Assembly (NCBI GenBank): GCA_020344295.1
Contig: CP070819.1
Span: 288,328 to 295,089 of the forward strand
Origin: Dehalococcoidia bacterium
GTDB taxonomy: Bacteria; Chloroflexota; Dehalococcoidia; SZUA-161
Direction: 5' to 3'
Length of the DNA stretch: 6,762 bases
A program made the position numbers and the translations under genes. Below the pieces are notes generated by a model. The model saw only the letters and a program-made list of their open reading frames with translations. It made no database searches and was not told the DNA's origin. Positions 1 through 6,190 of this stretch are shown here, piece after piece. Numbering within the stretch: position 1 is the first letter of the stretch; each line of letters opens with the position of its first letter.

Positions 1-1433
1 CCTTTGCCTCCGTCGATCAGCACCAAGTCTGGTATCACTGCCCAGGAGCTGCCGTCCTCGGAGGTGACCTTCTTGAAACGGCGGCCCAGCACCTCTTTCG
101 TCATGGCGTAGTCATCGATGCTGCCCACGGTCTTTATCCGGAAGCGGCGGTAGCTCGACGGCTTGGGCTGTCCATTGTCGAAGACGACCATGCTGCCCAC
201 GGCGGAGGTTCCACGAATGTCGGAGATGTCGTAGCATTCCACCCGGTTCGGTAACCTCGGCAGCTTGAGCTGCTCTTGAAGCTCCATAAGGGCGGCAGCA
301 GTCTTGCCAGTATCCGCCAGCCATTTAGCTTTCATTTGCTCCTGGAGCTGAACGGCGTTCTCGGCCACCATGTCCACAAGTTTCTTCTTCTCGCCGCGTT
401 GCGGCGAATGAAGCATGACCTTACGGCCTCGCTTGCTTTTCAGCCATGTCTGGATCACTGCGGAGTCCTCGGGACCATACTGGACGAGTATCTCCGGAGG
501 CACATATGATGCCGAGCCATAGTATTGATTGATAAAGCCGGCCATGATCTGGTTATTCTCCTCGTCGAGTGTGCCCTCCAGGATGAAATGCTCCTTCCCG
601 ATCAACTTGCCACCCCTGATGAAGAAGATCTGGACACAGGCCTCGTTATTATCCCTGGCGAATGCAATTACGTCCTCATCACCCCGGAGGGTAGACGTGA
701 TCTTCTGCCCTTCGGTGACACTTTCCACAGCTTGAAGCTGGTCCCTCAGGTATGTGGCTTTCTCGAACTCTAGCGCATCAGAGGCCTCCTCCATCTGGCG
801 GCGCAATTGGCGGACAACGACTTCCTGTTTGCCCTCAAGGAAGAGTATTACCTGATCGATAATCCGACGATATTCACCTGCAGTGATCTCGCCGCTGCAC
901 GCCCCGATGCAGCGTTGGATATGGAAATCGAAGCAGGGGCGGGGCTTTTTCCCTGTGATAACCGACTTGGGGGAACAATAGCGGAATATACGCTTCAGCA
1001 GCTCGAGGGTACGGCGTACGGACTTGGCACTGGCGTAGGGGCCAAAGTAGCGTCCGCCGTCGTTCTCAAATTGCCTTGTCGAAAAAACGCGAGGCCACTT
1101 CTCGTTCAGGCTGATTTTGATATAGGGGTAGCTTTTGTCATCCTTGAGCCTGACATTGTGGCGGGGACGGTGTTTCTTGATCAAGTTGTTTTCGAGTATG
1201 AGCGCTTCCTGATCAGAGTCGGTTACTATGAAATCCAGGTCTTTAGCGTGTGCCAGTATCTTCTGGGGCTTTTCCCAGGATTGTTGTGGAGTGCCGAAGT
1301 AGGATCTTATCCGATGTCGAAGGCTTACAGCTTTGCCTACGTAGAGGACTTTCCCGGCTTCATCTTTAAAGAGATAGACACCCGGCTTCGCAGGCAGCGC
1401 CTTGAGCTGTTTCTCGAAGCGACCCCGTTCCAC
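1..1433 (-). CDS. uvrC: UvrABC excision repair nuclease subunit C, 3' end beyond window
   Basis: UvrC joins the UvrB-DNA complex at a lesion and makes both the 3' and 5' incisions of nucleotide excision repair in the cytoplasm. The 477 complete codons visible compare with about 600 in the family, so roughly the last 130 residues (end of the RNase H-like nuclease domain and the tandem helix-hairpin-helix) lie outside. Seen in order: GIY-YIG nuclease domain at residues 14-95 (PGVY, VLYVGKA, R39, EALILE 76-81); four cysteines at 153, 167, 175 and 179 in the spacing of the reported UvrC iron-sulphur site; a UVR helix (about 206-240) for UvrB contact; and the start of the 5'-incision nuclease with D402, D440/D441 and D474 (LIDGGKG). 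The start is GTG at 1433-1431: an in-frame TGA lies just upstream, and an AGGTG (1448-1444) sits 10 bases before it. The gene begins 13 bases after the rel stop codon, which implies one operon. The usual DISH or DISN motif reads DISD here. Confidence 0.96.
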   Translation of the reverse strand, partial: MERGRFEKQLKALPAKPGVYLFKDEAGKVLYVGKAVSLRHRIRSYFGTPQQSWEKPQKILAHAKDLDFIVTDSDQEALILENNLIKKHRPRHNVRLKDDKSYPYIKISLNEKWPRVFSTRQFENDGGRYFGPYASAKSVRRTLELLKRIFRYCSPKSVITGKKPRPCFDFHIQRCIGACSGEITAGEYRRIIDQVILFLEGKQEVVVRQLRRQMEEASDALEFEKATYLRDQLQAVESVTEGQKITSTLRGDEDVIAFARDNNEACVQIFFIRGGKLIGKEHFILEGTLDEENNQIMAGFINQYYGSASYVPPEILVQYGPEDSAVIQTWLKSKRGRKVMLHSPQRGEKKKLVDMVAENAVQLQEQMKAKWLADTGKTAAALMELQEQLKLPRLPNRVECYDISDIRGTSAVGSMVVFDNGQPKPSSYRRFRIKTVGSIDDYAMTKEVLGRRFKKVTSEDGSSWAVIPDLVLIDGGK

Positions 1434-1446
1434 CTCGGTGTTTCAC

Positions 1447-3651
1447 CTACCCCTCGCGCTTGGCCTCGGAGATCCGGGTCACGTTTATGACCCCGTTAAC
1501 ACCCTCTATCTTGTTGAACAGACGGCCGAGCTGGCCGATATTGATGATATCGAGTGTCAGGTAAATGGAGAGCTTGTCATCGCCCTGTTCGTCCAGCGAT
1601 GCGGCAGCTATGTTTATCTTATCATCCGATACCAGTGAAGTAACATCTCTCAGTAACCCGACCCGGTCCCAGGCCTCGACGCGTATCGTAACCGGGAAAG
1701 AGAGCCCTGTTTTGCCCCATGATACCTTGACCAGTCTCTCCGTCTCGTCTTCATTGAGGACGTTAGGGCAGTCTTTTCGATGGATGGTCACTCCCCGCGA
1801 ACGGGTGACGAAGCCGATGATGTCATCGCCGGGCACCGGCTGGCAGCATGACGCGATATGTGTCAGCAGATCGCCGGCACCTAGAACCTTTACCGCTGAG
1901 GTCGTTTCTACCTTGGAAGGTGCAACAACCTGGGGGGGCTGAGGTGCGGGCTGCTGATGTTCCTCAGGAAGAGCGACCTTCATGGCGATTAAGTGGGGGC
2001 TGATGTCACCGCAGCCGATAGCGGCGAGGAATTCATCCACAGCATCATATTTGAAGAGACGAGCGATACGCTCTCGGTCGGCGAAGCTGAGACCGTAACG
2101 CCGGAGCTCTTTCTCCAGGATCGCCCTGCCTCTATCGATATTTTCTGCCTTCTCCTGGCGGCGGAACCACTGTCTGATCTTCTCCCGGGCGTGATGGGTC
2201 TTGACATAGCCCACATTGGGGTTAAGCCAGTCGAGGCTAGGCCCCCGGTCTGTCTTGGTTGCCATTACCTCAACGGTGTCGCCATTTTGAAGATGGTAAT
2301 CAAGGGCGACCATTCTACCGTTCACCTTGGCGCCGATACAGCGATGCCCCACGTTGGTGTGAATCCGGTAGGCGAAATCAAGAGGGGTCGCGCCTCGGGG
2401 CATCTCTTTAATCTCACCCTTTGGTGTGTAAACGAAAACCTGATCCTGGAATATATCGGTTTTAATTGATTCTAGGAACGCCGAGCCGCTTAAATCGCGC
2501 TGCCACTCCATTAGCTGCCTGAGCCAGGTTATCTTCTCTTCGAACTCAACGTCCTTTTTGGCCCTTTCTTTATATTTCCAGTGGGCTGCAACCCCGTATT
2601 CCGCTGTACGGTGCATACGGTGTGTACGGATTTGCACTTCCAGAGGTCTGGCATCAAGACACATCACCGTAGTATGAAGTCCCTGATATCTGTTTTCTTT
2701 GGGATTGGCGATGAAATCATCGAACTGGCCGGGAATAGGGCGCCAGAGATTATGGACGATCCCCAGAGCGCTGTAGCAGTCCCGGTCATTTTCGACAAAA
2801 ACCCGCAGGCCCAGCAAGTCGTGGATCTCGCTGAACTCCTTGCCCAGAGCTGCGTATCTTTCTATTTTGGTGTGGACGCTGTAAATGCTCTTCGGTCTTC
2901 CTGTAACCTCCGCCGTAATACCGGCTTTATCGAGCTCGTCGCTCAGAATCCGAGTCACACGTGCTATATACCGTTCCCTGGTTACTCTGCGGGCAGCGAT
3001 CAACTTAGCAATCTGGCGATAGGTCTCTGGCTGCAGATAACGGAATGCCAGGTCCTCCAGCTGCCACTTGATCTGCCAGATACCCAGGCGGTGTGCCAGG
3101 GGAGCGTAGATCTCCATCGTCTCCCGGGCGATGCGCTGCTGTTTCTCGGGATCCAGTGGTTTAAGAGTACGCATATTGTGCAGCCTGTCAGCCAGCTTGA
3201 TAATCACGACGCGAATGTCCTCGGCAGTGACCATAAACATTTTACGCAGGCTCTCCACCTGCGCCTCGCTTTCCACCGCTCCCTTAGACTCACCCTCCTG
3301 CAGCTGGAATGAGATTTTATCTAGTCTTGTCATGCCCTCCACCAGCCTTCGCACCTCATCACTGAAACGTTCCTCGATTACATCGAAGGGTACACCGCAG
3401 TCTTCGGGGACATCGTGCAGCAAAGCGGCCGCAATTGATACCTCATCGAGGTAAAGCTCAGTCACTATCATCGCAGTTTCCACAGGGTGCGTGATAAACG
3501 GGTCTCCTGTCAGTCGGAGCTGGTTGCCGTGAGCATCGAGTGCAAAGTTATAGGCATCCTCGATGAAGGACAGGCTATCTTCCGGAAGATACTCCCTGAC
3601 CTTCTCGATTAGTGGCTTAAGATACGTACGTTTATCTATAGAGACGCCCAT
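1447..3651 (-). CDS. rel: Bifunctional (p)ppGpp synthetase/hydrolase, RelA/SpoT family
   Basis: A long Rel enzyme (734 residues, the usual length) that makes (p)ppGpp from ATP and GTP/GDP when amino acids run short and hydrolyses it otherwise. Domains seen: HD hydrolase at about 30-190, with H55, HD at 79-80 (HDVPEDC) and D155 in LADRLHNM, all apparently intact; synthetase at about 240-360, with GRPKSIYSVHTK (251-262), D278, YQGLHTTV and E338 in LEVQIRT; TGS at about 403-465 (FVYTPKGEI); a helical region; a Pro/Gln-rich linker at 563-579; a zinc-finger/CC region at 595-632 (SCCQPVPGDDI, C602, C603, C628); and a C-terminal ACT domain at 652-728. Intact hydrolase residues argue against a RelA-type enzyme with a dead HD domain. 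Start: ATG at 3651-3649. A TAA stop lies in frame two codons upstream, and no good Shine-Dalgarno precedes it. A -10 box seven bases upstream suggests a leaderless mRNA. uvrC follows after 13 bases. Confidence 0.97.
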   Translation of the reverse strand: MGVSIDKRTYLKPLIEKVREYLPEDSLSFIEDAYNFALDAHGNQLRLTGDPFITHPVETAMIVTELYLDEVSIAAALLHDVPEDCGVPFDVIEERFSDEVRRLVEGMTRLDKISFQLQEGESKGAVESEAQVESLRKMFMVTAEDIRVVIIKLADRLHNMRTLKPLDPEKQQRIARETMEIYAPLAHRLGIWQIKWQLEDLAFRYLQPETYRQIAKLIAARRVTRERYIARVTRILSDELDKAGITAEVTGRPKSIYSVHTKIERYAALGKEFSEIHDLLGLRVFVENDRDCYSALGIVHNLWRPIPGQFDDFIANPKENRYQGLHTTVMCLDARPLEVQIRTHRMHRTAEYGVAAHWKYKERAKKDVEFEEKITWLRQLMEWQRDLSGSAFLESIKTDIFQDQVFVYTPKGEIKEMPRGATPLDFAYRIHTNVGHRCIGAKVNGRMVALDYHLQNGDTVEVMATKTDRGPSLDWLNPNVGYVKTHHAREKIRQWFRRQEKAENIDRGRAILEKELRRYGLSFADRERIARLFKYDAVDEFLAAIGCGDISPHLIAMKVALPEEHQQPAPQPPQVVAPSKVETTSAVKVLGAGDLLTHIASCCQPVPGDDIIGFVTRSRGVTIHRKDCPNVLNEDETERLVKVSWGKTGLSFPVTIRVEAWDRVGLLRDVTSLVSDDKINIAAASLDEQGDDKLSIYLTLDIINIGQLGRLFNKIEGVNGVINVTRISEAKREG

Positions 3652-3658
3652 GCTTTAC

Positions 3659-3687
3659 AGTATATTCCAGGGTGGACTGGGATGCAA
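3659..3687 (-). promoter_or_regulatory. Candidate rel-uvrC promoter placing the transcript start at the rel ATG
   Basis: On the minus strand, TATACT (3664-3659, five of six bases of the -10 consensus) lies 17 bases downstream of TTGCAT (3687-3682, a weak -35 sharing only TTG). Seven bases separate the -10 from the A of the rel ATG at 3651, which is the normal distance to a transcription start. If used, this promoter gives a leaderless rel mRNA. That fits the lack of a Shine-Dalgarno and the in-frame TAA just upstream. The -10 is good but the -35 is weak, and no transcript data are available. Confidence 0.5.
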
Positions 3688-3692
3688 TCGTC

Positions 3693-3721
3693 TTTACAAA
3701 CGACCCGCTTTAACGTATGCT
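3693..3721 (+). promoter_or_regulatory. Candidate hisS promoter
   Basis: TTTACA (3693-3698, five of six matches to the -35) is followed after 17 bases by TATGCT (3716-3721, four of six matches to the -10), predicting a start near 3728 and a leader of about 38 bases. A rival pair lies further down: CTGATA (3720-3725), a 16-base spacer and TATTAT (3742-3747). That pair would start near 3754, leaving a leader of only about 12 bases that barely contains the ribosome site. Both pairs score nine of twelve, so the sequence alone does not settle which is used. The leader is too short for a T-box riboswitch. Confidence 0.4.
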
Positions 3722-3724
3722 GAT

Positions 3725-3750
3725 AGCCGATGACGGCTTCATATTATCGG
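3725..3750. repeat. Overlapping short dyads in the hisS upstream region
   Basis: AGCCG (3725-3729) and CGGCT (3734-3738) form a perfect 5-bp dyad around ATGA. CCGAT (3727-3731) also pairs with ATCGG (3746-3750). The two pairings share bases and exclude one another. They surround the region between the two candidate hisS promoters, so they could be an operator or a small leader fold. Dyads this short also arise by chance. Confidence 0.3.
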
Positions 3751-3752
3751 TA

Positions 3753-3758
3753 AAGGAG
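3753..3758 (+). promoter_or_regulatory. Ribosome binding site that fixes the hisS TTG start
   Basis: AAGGAG, a strong Shine-Dalgarno, ends seven bases before the TTG at 3766. It supports the TTG as the start, and the protein begins [13 protein letters not shown], the standard HisRS N-terminus. Confidence 0.85.
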
Positions 3759-3765
3759 AATTTAT

Positions 3766-5079
3766 TTGTATCGAGCGCCTCGCGGGACAACCGATATACT
3801 GCCAGATGAACAGGTATACTGGAGCTTCATAAGACAGAAGGCTTACGAAATCTCCGTACTCTACGGGTACCGGAGAGTGGATACCCCTGCCTTCGAAGAT
3901 GCCGGGCTCTTTGTACGCAGCATCGGTGAAGACACCGATATCGTTGAGAAAGAGACATATACCTTTGACGACAGGAGTGGTGATAAATTAACCCTGCGGC
4001 CTGAAGGAACAGCCTCGATCTGCCGCGCTTACATTGAGCACGGCATGCATACGCTTCCTCAACCGGTAAGACTTTATTATGATGCTGCCATATTCAGGTA
4101 TGAACGTCCTCAGGCGGGGCGATACCGCCAGCACCACCAGTATGGCGTTGAGGCGCTGGGTGAAGGAGATCCCGCTCTTGATGCTGAGGTAATCGATATG
4201 GCGTGGCAGTTCTATGCCAACCTGGGGCTAAAGGGACTGTCTCCTATTCTTAACAGCATAGGATGTAGTGTCTGTCGCCCAACATATCTTAATAGTCTGA
4301 TGGAATACTACACTAAACACAGGAACGCAGTGTGCTCTGACTGTCGACGGCGCCTTGAGCGAAATCCACTGCGCCTTCTGGACTGTAAGAAGCCATCCTG
4401 CGTTCCGCTAACGGAGCAAGCGCCCAGGAGTACTGACCACCTGTGCCCGGACTGTAGTGACCACTTCAGCCGTTTAAGTAGCTATCTGCGCCTGCTGAAT
4501 CTGCCTTTCGTCACTAATCATCGGTTGGTACGGGGGTTAGACTACTACACGAAAACTGTATTCGAAATAGCCCCGGAGAGGGAGGAGTCTGCGCAGGCCA
4601 CGGTTGGCGCAGGCGGAAGGTATGATGATCTGATCGAGCAGCTTGGCGGCAGGCCGACACCTGGGATCGGATTCGCTACCGGCATCGAGCGCCTTATACT
4701 TAATATGAAGAAACAGAAGATCATTGTGCCTCAATCTGCAGAACCATTCGTGTTCGTCGCGCATATCAGCCAGCAGGCCAAGGACGAAGCGATGAAACTG
4801 GCCTCGCTTCTGAGGAGGTCAGGGATCAGTGTAATTCCTTCACTCGGTGACAGAAGCCTGAAGGCACAGCTCAAGCAGGCGAATTCCATGGGAGCGAATA
4901 AGGCTGTGATTATTGGTGAGGATGAGGCAAAAAGCGGGACGGTAGTGCTCAGGGATATGGCTAAGGGCGAGCAGAATATCGTTCCGCGGGATGTGGTTGT
5001 CGAAACCCTGAGGAAGACATATCATAGATTTGTTCTCGTTGAAAATCGCATTACCTGTGCTATAATGAAGGTTGGGTAA
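3766..5079 (+). CDS. hisS: Histidine--tRNA ligase with a cysteine-rich insertion domain
   Basis: Class II aminoacyl-tRNA synthetase that joins histidine to tRNA-His, acting as a homodimer in the cytoplasm. The 437 residues are slightly longer than the usual 420-425. Seen: the N-terminal [10 protein letters not shown]; motif 2 ([18 protein letters not shown], about 110-127); the histidine-specific signatures [14 protein letters not shown] (254-267) and GAGGRYDDL (281-289); motif 3 ([12 protein letters not shown], 299-310); and a C-terminal anticodon-binding domain from about 327. Between the catalytic motifs lies an insertion with eight cysteines: C167/C170, C190/C193, C207/C212 and C227/C230, probably zinc-binding. 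From memory, similar CxxC-bearing HisRS proteins occur in clostridia and other deep lineages. The start is TTG with a strong AAGGAG. The last 20 or so residues (from about 417) extend past the normal family end and are coded by DNA that also holds the prfA promoter. The gene is divergent from rel, and an intrinsic terminator follows the TAA by five bases. Confidence 0.97.
   Translation: MYRAPRGTTDILPDEQVYWSFIRQKAYEISVLYGYRRVDTPAFEDAGLFVRSIGEDTDIVEKETYTFDDRSGDKLTLRPEGTASICRAYIEHGMHTLPQPVRLYYDAAIFRYERPQAGRYRQHHQYGVEALGEGDPALDAEVIDMAWQFYANLGLKGLSPILNSIGCSVCRPTYLNSLMEYYTKHRNAVCSDCRRRLERNPLRLLDCKKPSCVPLTEQAPRSTDHLCPDCSDHFSRLSSYLRLLNLPFVTNHRLVRGLDYYTKTVFEIAPEREESAQATVGAGGRYDDLIEQLGGRPTPGIGFATGIERLILNMKKQKIIVPQSAEPFVFVAHISQQAKDEAMKLASLLRRSGISVIPSLGDRSLKAQLKQANSMGANKAVIIGEDEAKSGTVVLRDMAKGEQNIVPRDVVVETLRKTYHRFVLVENRITCAIMKVG
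5039..5066 (+). promoter_or_regulatory. Strong predicted sigma-70 type promoter for prfA-prmC inside the hisS 3' end
   Basis: TTGAAA (5039-5044, five of six matches) and a perfect TATAAT (5061-5066) are separated by 16 bases. The -10 is preceded by TG at 5058-5059, giving an extended -10 (TGC-TATAAT). This is the best promoter match I noticed in the window. The predicted start is about 5073, so the promoter lies wholly within the last codons of hisS. It gives prfA-prmC a transcript of their own despite the terminator after hisS. Confidence 0.75.
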
Positions 5080-5084
5080 TATTG

Positions 5085-5107
5085 TCCCCCTGCTGGGGGA
5101 ATTTTTT
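5085..5107 (+). terminator. Intrinsic terminator or leader attenuator between hisS and prfA
   Basis: TCCCCC (5085-5090) pairs perfectly with GGGGGA (5095-5100) across a TGCT loop. One A and then six T residues (5102-5107) follow. This is a textbook Rho-independent terminator reading on the plus strand only, since the reverse complement has no T tract after the stem. It lies five bases after the hisS stop codon, so it should end hisS transcripts. It also lies about 12 bases downstream of the predicted prfA start point, so every prfA transcript must pass through it. Confidence 0.8.
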
Positions 5108-5110
5108 ATC

Positions 5111-5115
5111 AGGTG
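5111..5115 (+). promoter_or_regulatory. Ribosome binding site of prfA
   Basis: AGGTG lies four bases before the ATG at 5120, a slightly tight spacing. It comes right after the terminator T tract and outside the hairpin. It supports ATG 5120 rather than the TTG at 5072, which would add 16 residues read through the terminator. Confidence 0.55.
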
Positions 5116-5119
5116 CAAT

Positions 5120-6190
5120 ATGCTGGAGCGAATAGACTCAGTCCAGAGACGCTACGAGGAGTTGAATGAGCTCATGTCTCAGCCGGAGGTGGCCTCTGAT
5201 TTCGACAGGCTGCAGGAGCTGGCCCGTGAGCATGCAGCTATCGAAGGTCTGGTCGTAAAGTACAGGGAATACAAATCTGTTATAGAGAGTATCGAAGAAA
5301 CGCAGACCATGGTAGACCAAGGCCTGGATGATGAGATGGCTGAGCTTGCCAGAGATGAGCTAGAAGACCTGCAAGCTAAAAGTGAGAATCTACTTCAGGA
5401 GATGAGGTTGGCGCTGGTACCCCGCGATCCTGCGGATGACAGAAGTGTTATTGTTGAGATACGGGCCGGTGCAGGCGGTGAGGAAGCCGGTCTTTTCGCT
5501 GCCGATCTTTTTCGCATGTACAGTCGTTATGCCGCGGAAAAGGGCTGGGCAACCGAGATCATGAGCAGCAATGAAACAGGTATCGGCGGTTTCAAGGAGA
5601 TTATCTTTGAGGTCAATGGTAAAGGGGCCTATAGTAGACTCAAGTATGAGAGTGGTGTCCATCGGGTGCAGCGCGTCCCTCTGACCGAATCTTCAGGACG
5701 CATCCACACTTCAACGGCTACTGTAGCTGTACTACCGGAAGCGGACGAGGTCGAGGTATCCATAGATCCCAATGAGCTACGGATAGACACCTTCCGTGCC
5801 AGTGGCGCCGGAGGACAGCATGTGAATAAGGTGGATTCCGCTGTGCGCATCACTCATCTGCCATCAGGCATAGTGGTCACATGTCAGGATGAGCGCTCCC
5901 AGATGAAGAACCGAACCAAGGCCATGGCCGTCCTTCGCGCACGGCTCCTTGATGGGGAGCGTCAGCGCCAGCTACAGGAAGTGACCGATTCTCGTCGTTC
6001 ACAGGTTGGAACGGGTGACCGTTCGTGGAAGATACGCACATACAATTACCCACAGGGAAGGGTTTCCGATCATCGTATTGGCCTGACACTTCATAATCTG
6101 GAGTCTGTGCTCGAAGGTGATCTGGAAGAGATCATAGACGCTGTCGCCACGGCAGACCAGGCGAAGAAGCTGGAGGCGAAAGTGGGATAA
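5120..6190 (+). CDS. prfA: Peptide chain release factor 1
   Basis: RF1 reads UAA and UAG stop codons in the ribosomal A site and triggers release of the finished peptide. From ATG 5120 the protein has 356 residues, matching the family (about 360). Seen: an N-terminal helical domain 1 (about 1-100); GAGGEEA at 117-123; the stop-codon recognition loop PxT at 187-189, here [17 protein letters not shown]; and the catalytic GGQ at 231-233 in [16 protein letters not shown]. The conserved C-terminal [12 protein letters not shown] is also present. The P-x-T motif at this site and the overall length make it RF1 and not RF2, which has SPF there. A 16-residue extension from TTG 5072 is rejected because it would run through the terminator hairpin and has no family counterpart. 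The stop TAA (6188-6190) overlaps the inferred prmC start. PrmC is the enzyme expected to methylate Q233. Confidence 0.97.
   Translation: MLERIDSVQRRYEELNELMSQPEVASDFDRLQELAREHAAIEGLVVKYREYKSVIESIEETQTMVDQGLDDEMAELARDELEDLQAKSENLLQEMRLALVPRDPADDRSVIVEIRAGAGGEEAGLFAADLFRMYSRYAAEKGWATEIMSSNETGIGGFKEIIFEVNGKGAYSRLKYESGVHRVQRVPLTESSGRIHTSTATVAVLPEADEVEVSIDPNELRIDTFRASGAGGQHVNKVDSAVRITHLPSGIVVTCQDERSQMKNRTKAMAVLRARLLDGERQRQLQEVTDSRRSQVGTGDRSWKIRTYNYPQGRVSDHRIGLTLHNLESVLEGDLEEIIDAVATADQAKKLEAKVG
6172..6176 (+). promoter_or_regulatory. Ribosome binding site inferred for prmC
   Basis: GGAGG inside the final codons of prfA lies 10 bases before the ATA at 6187. It is a strong site in the right place for a start codon at that position. 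It therefore supports initiation there even though the codon is not a standard start. Confidence 0.5.

Noticed and set aside
807..1490. A 227-codon plus-strand open frame opposite uvrC
   Set aside because: It is the mirror of a well-supported uvrC coding frame. It shows no recognisable motif or convincing ribosome site.
2581..3312. A 243-codon plus-strand open frame opposite rel
   Set aside because: It lies fully antisense to conserved Rel domains and has no recognisable family features.
3652..3765. A T-box riboswitch controlling hisS
   Set aside because: The whole divergent region is 114 bases, far shorter than a T-box leader, with no terminator/antiterminator pair and no T-box sequence that I can see.
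5072..5119. A 16-residue N-terminal extension of RF1 from a TTG start
   Set aside because: It would be translated through the terminator hairpin, overlaps hisS, sits at the predicted transcription start itself and has no counterpart in the family. ATG 5120 gives the standard length.
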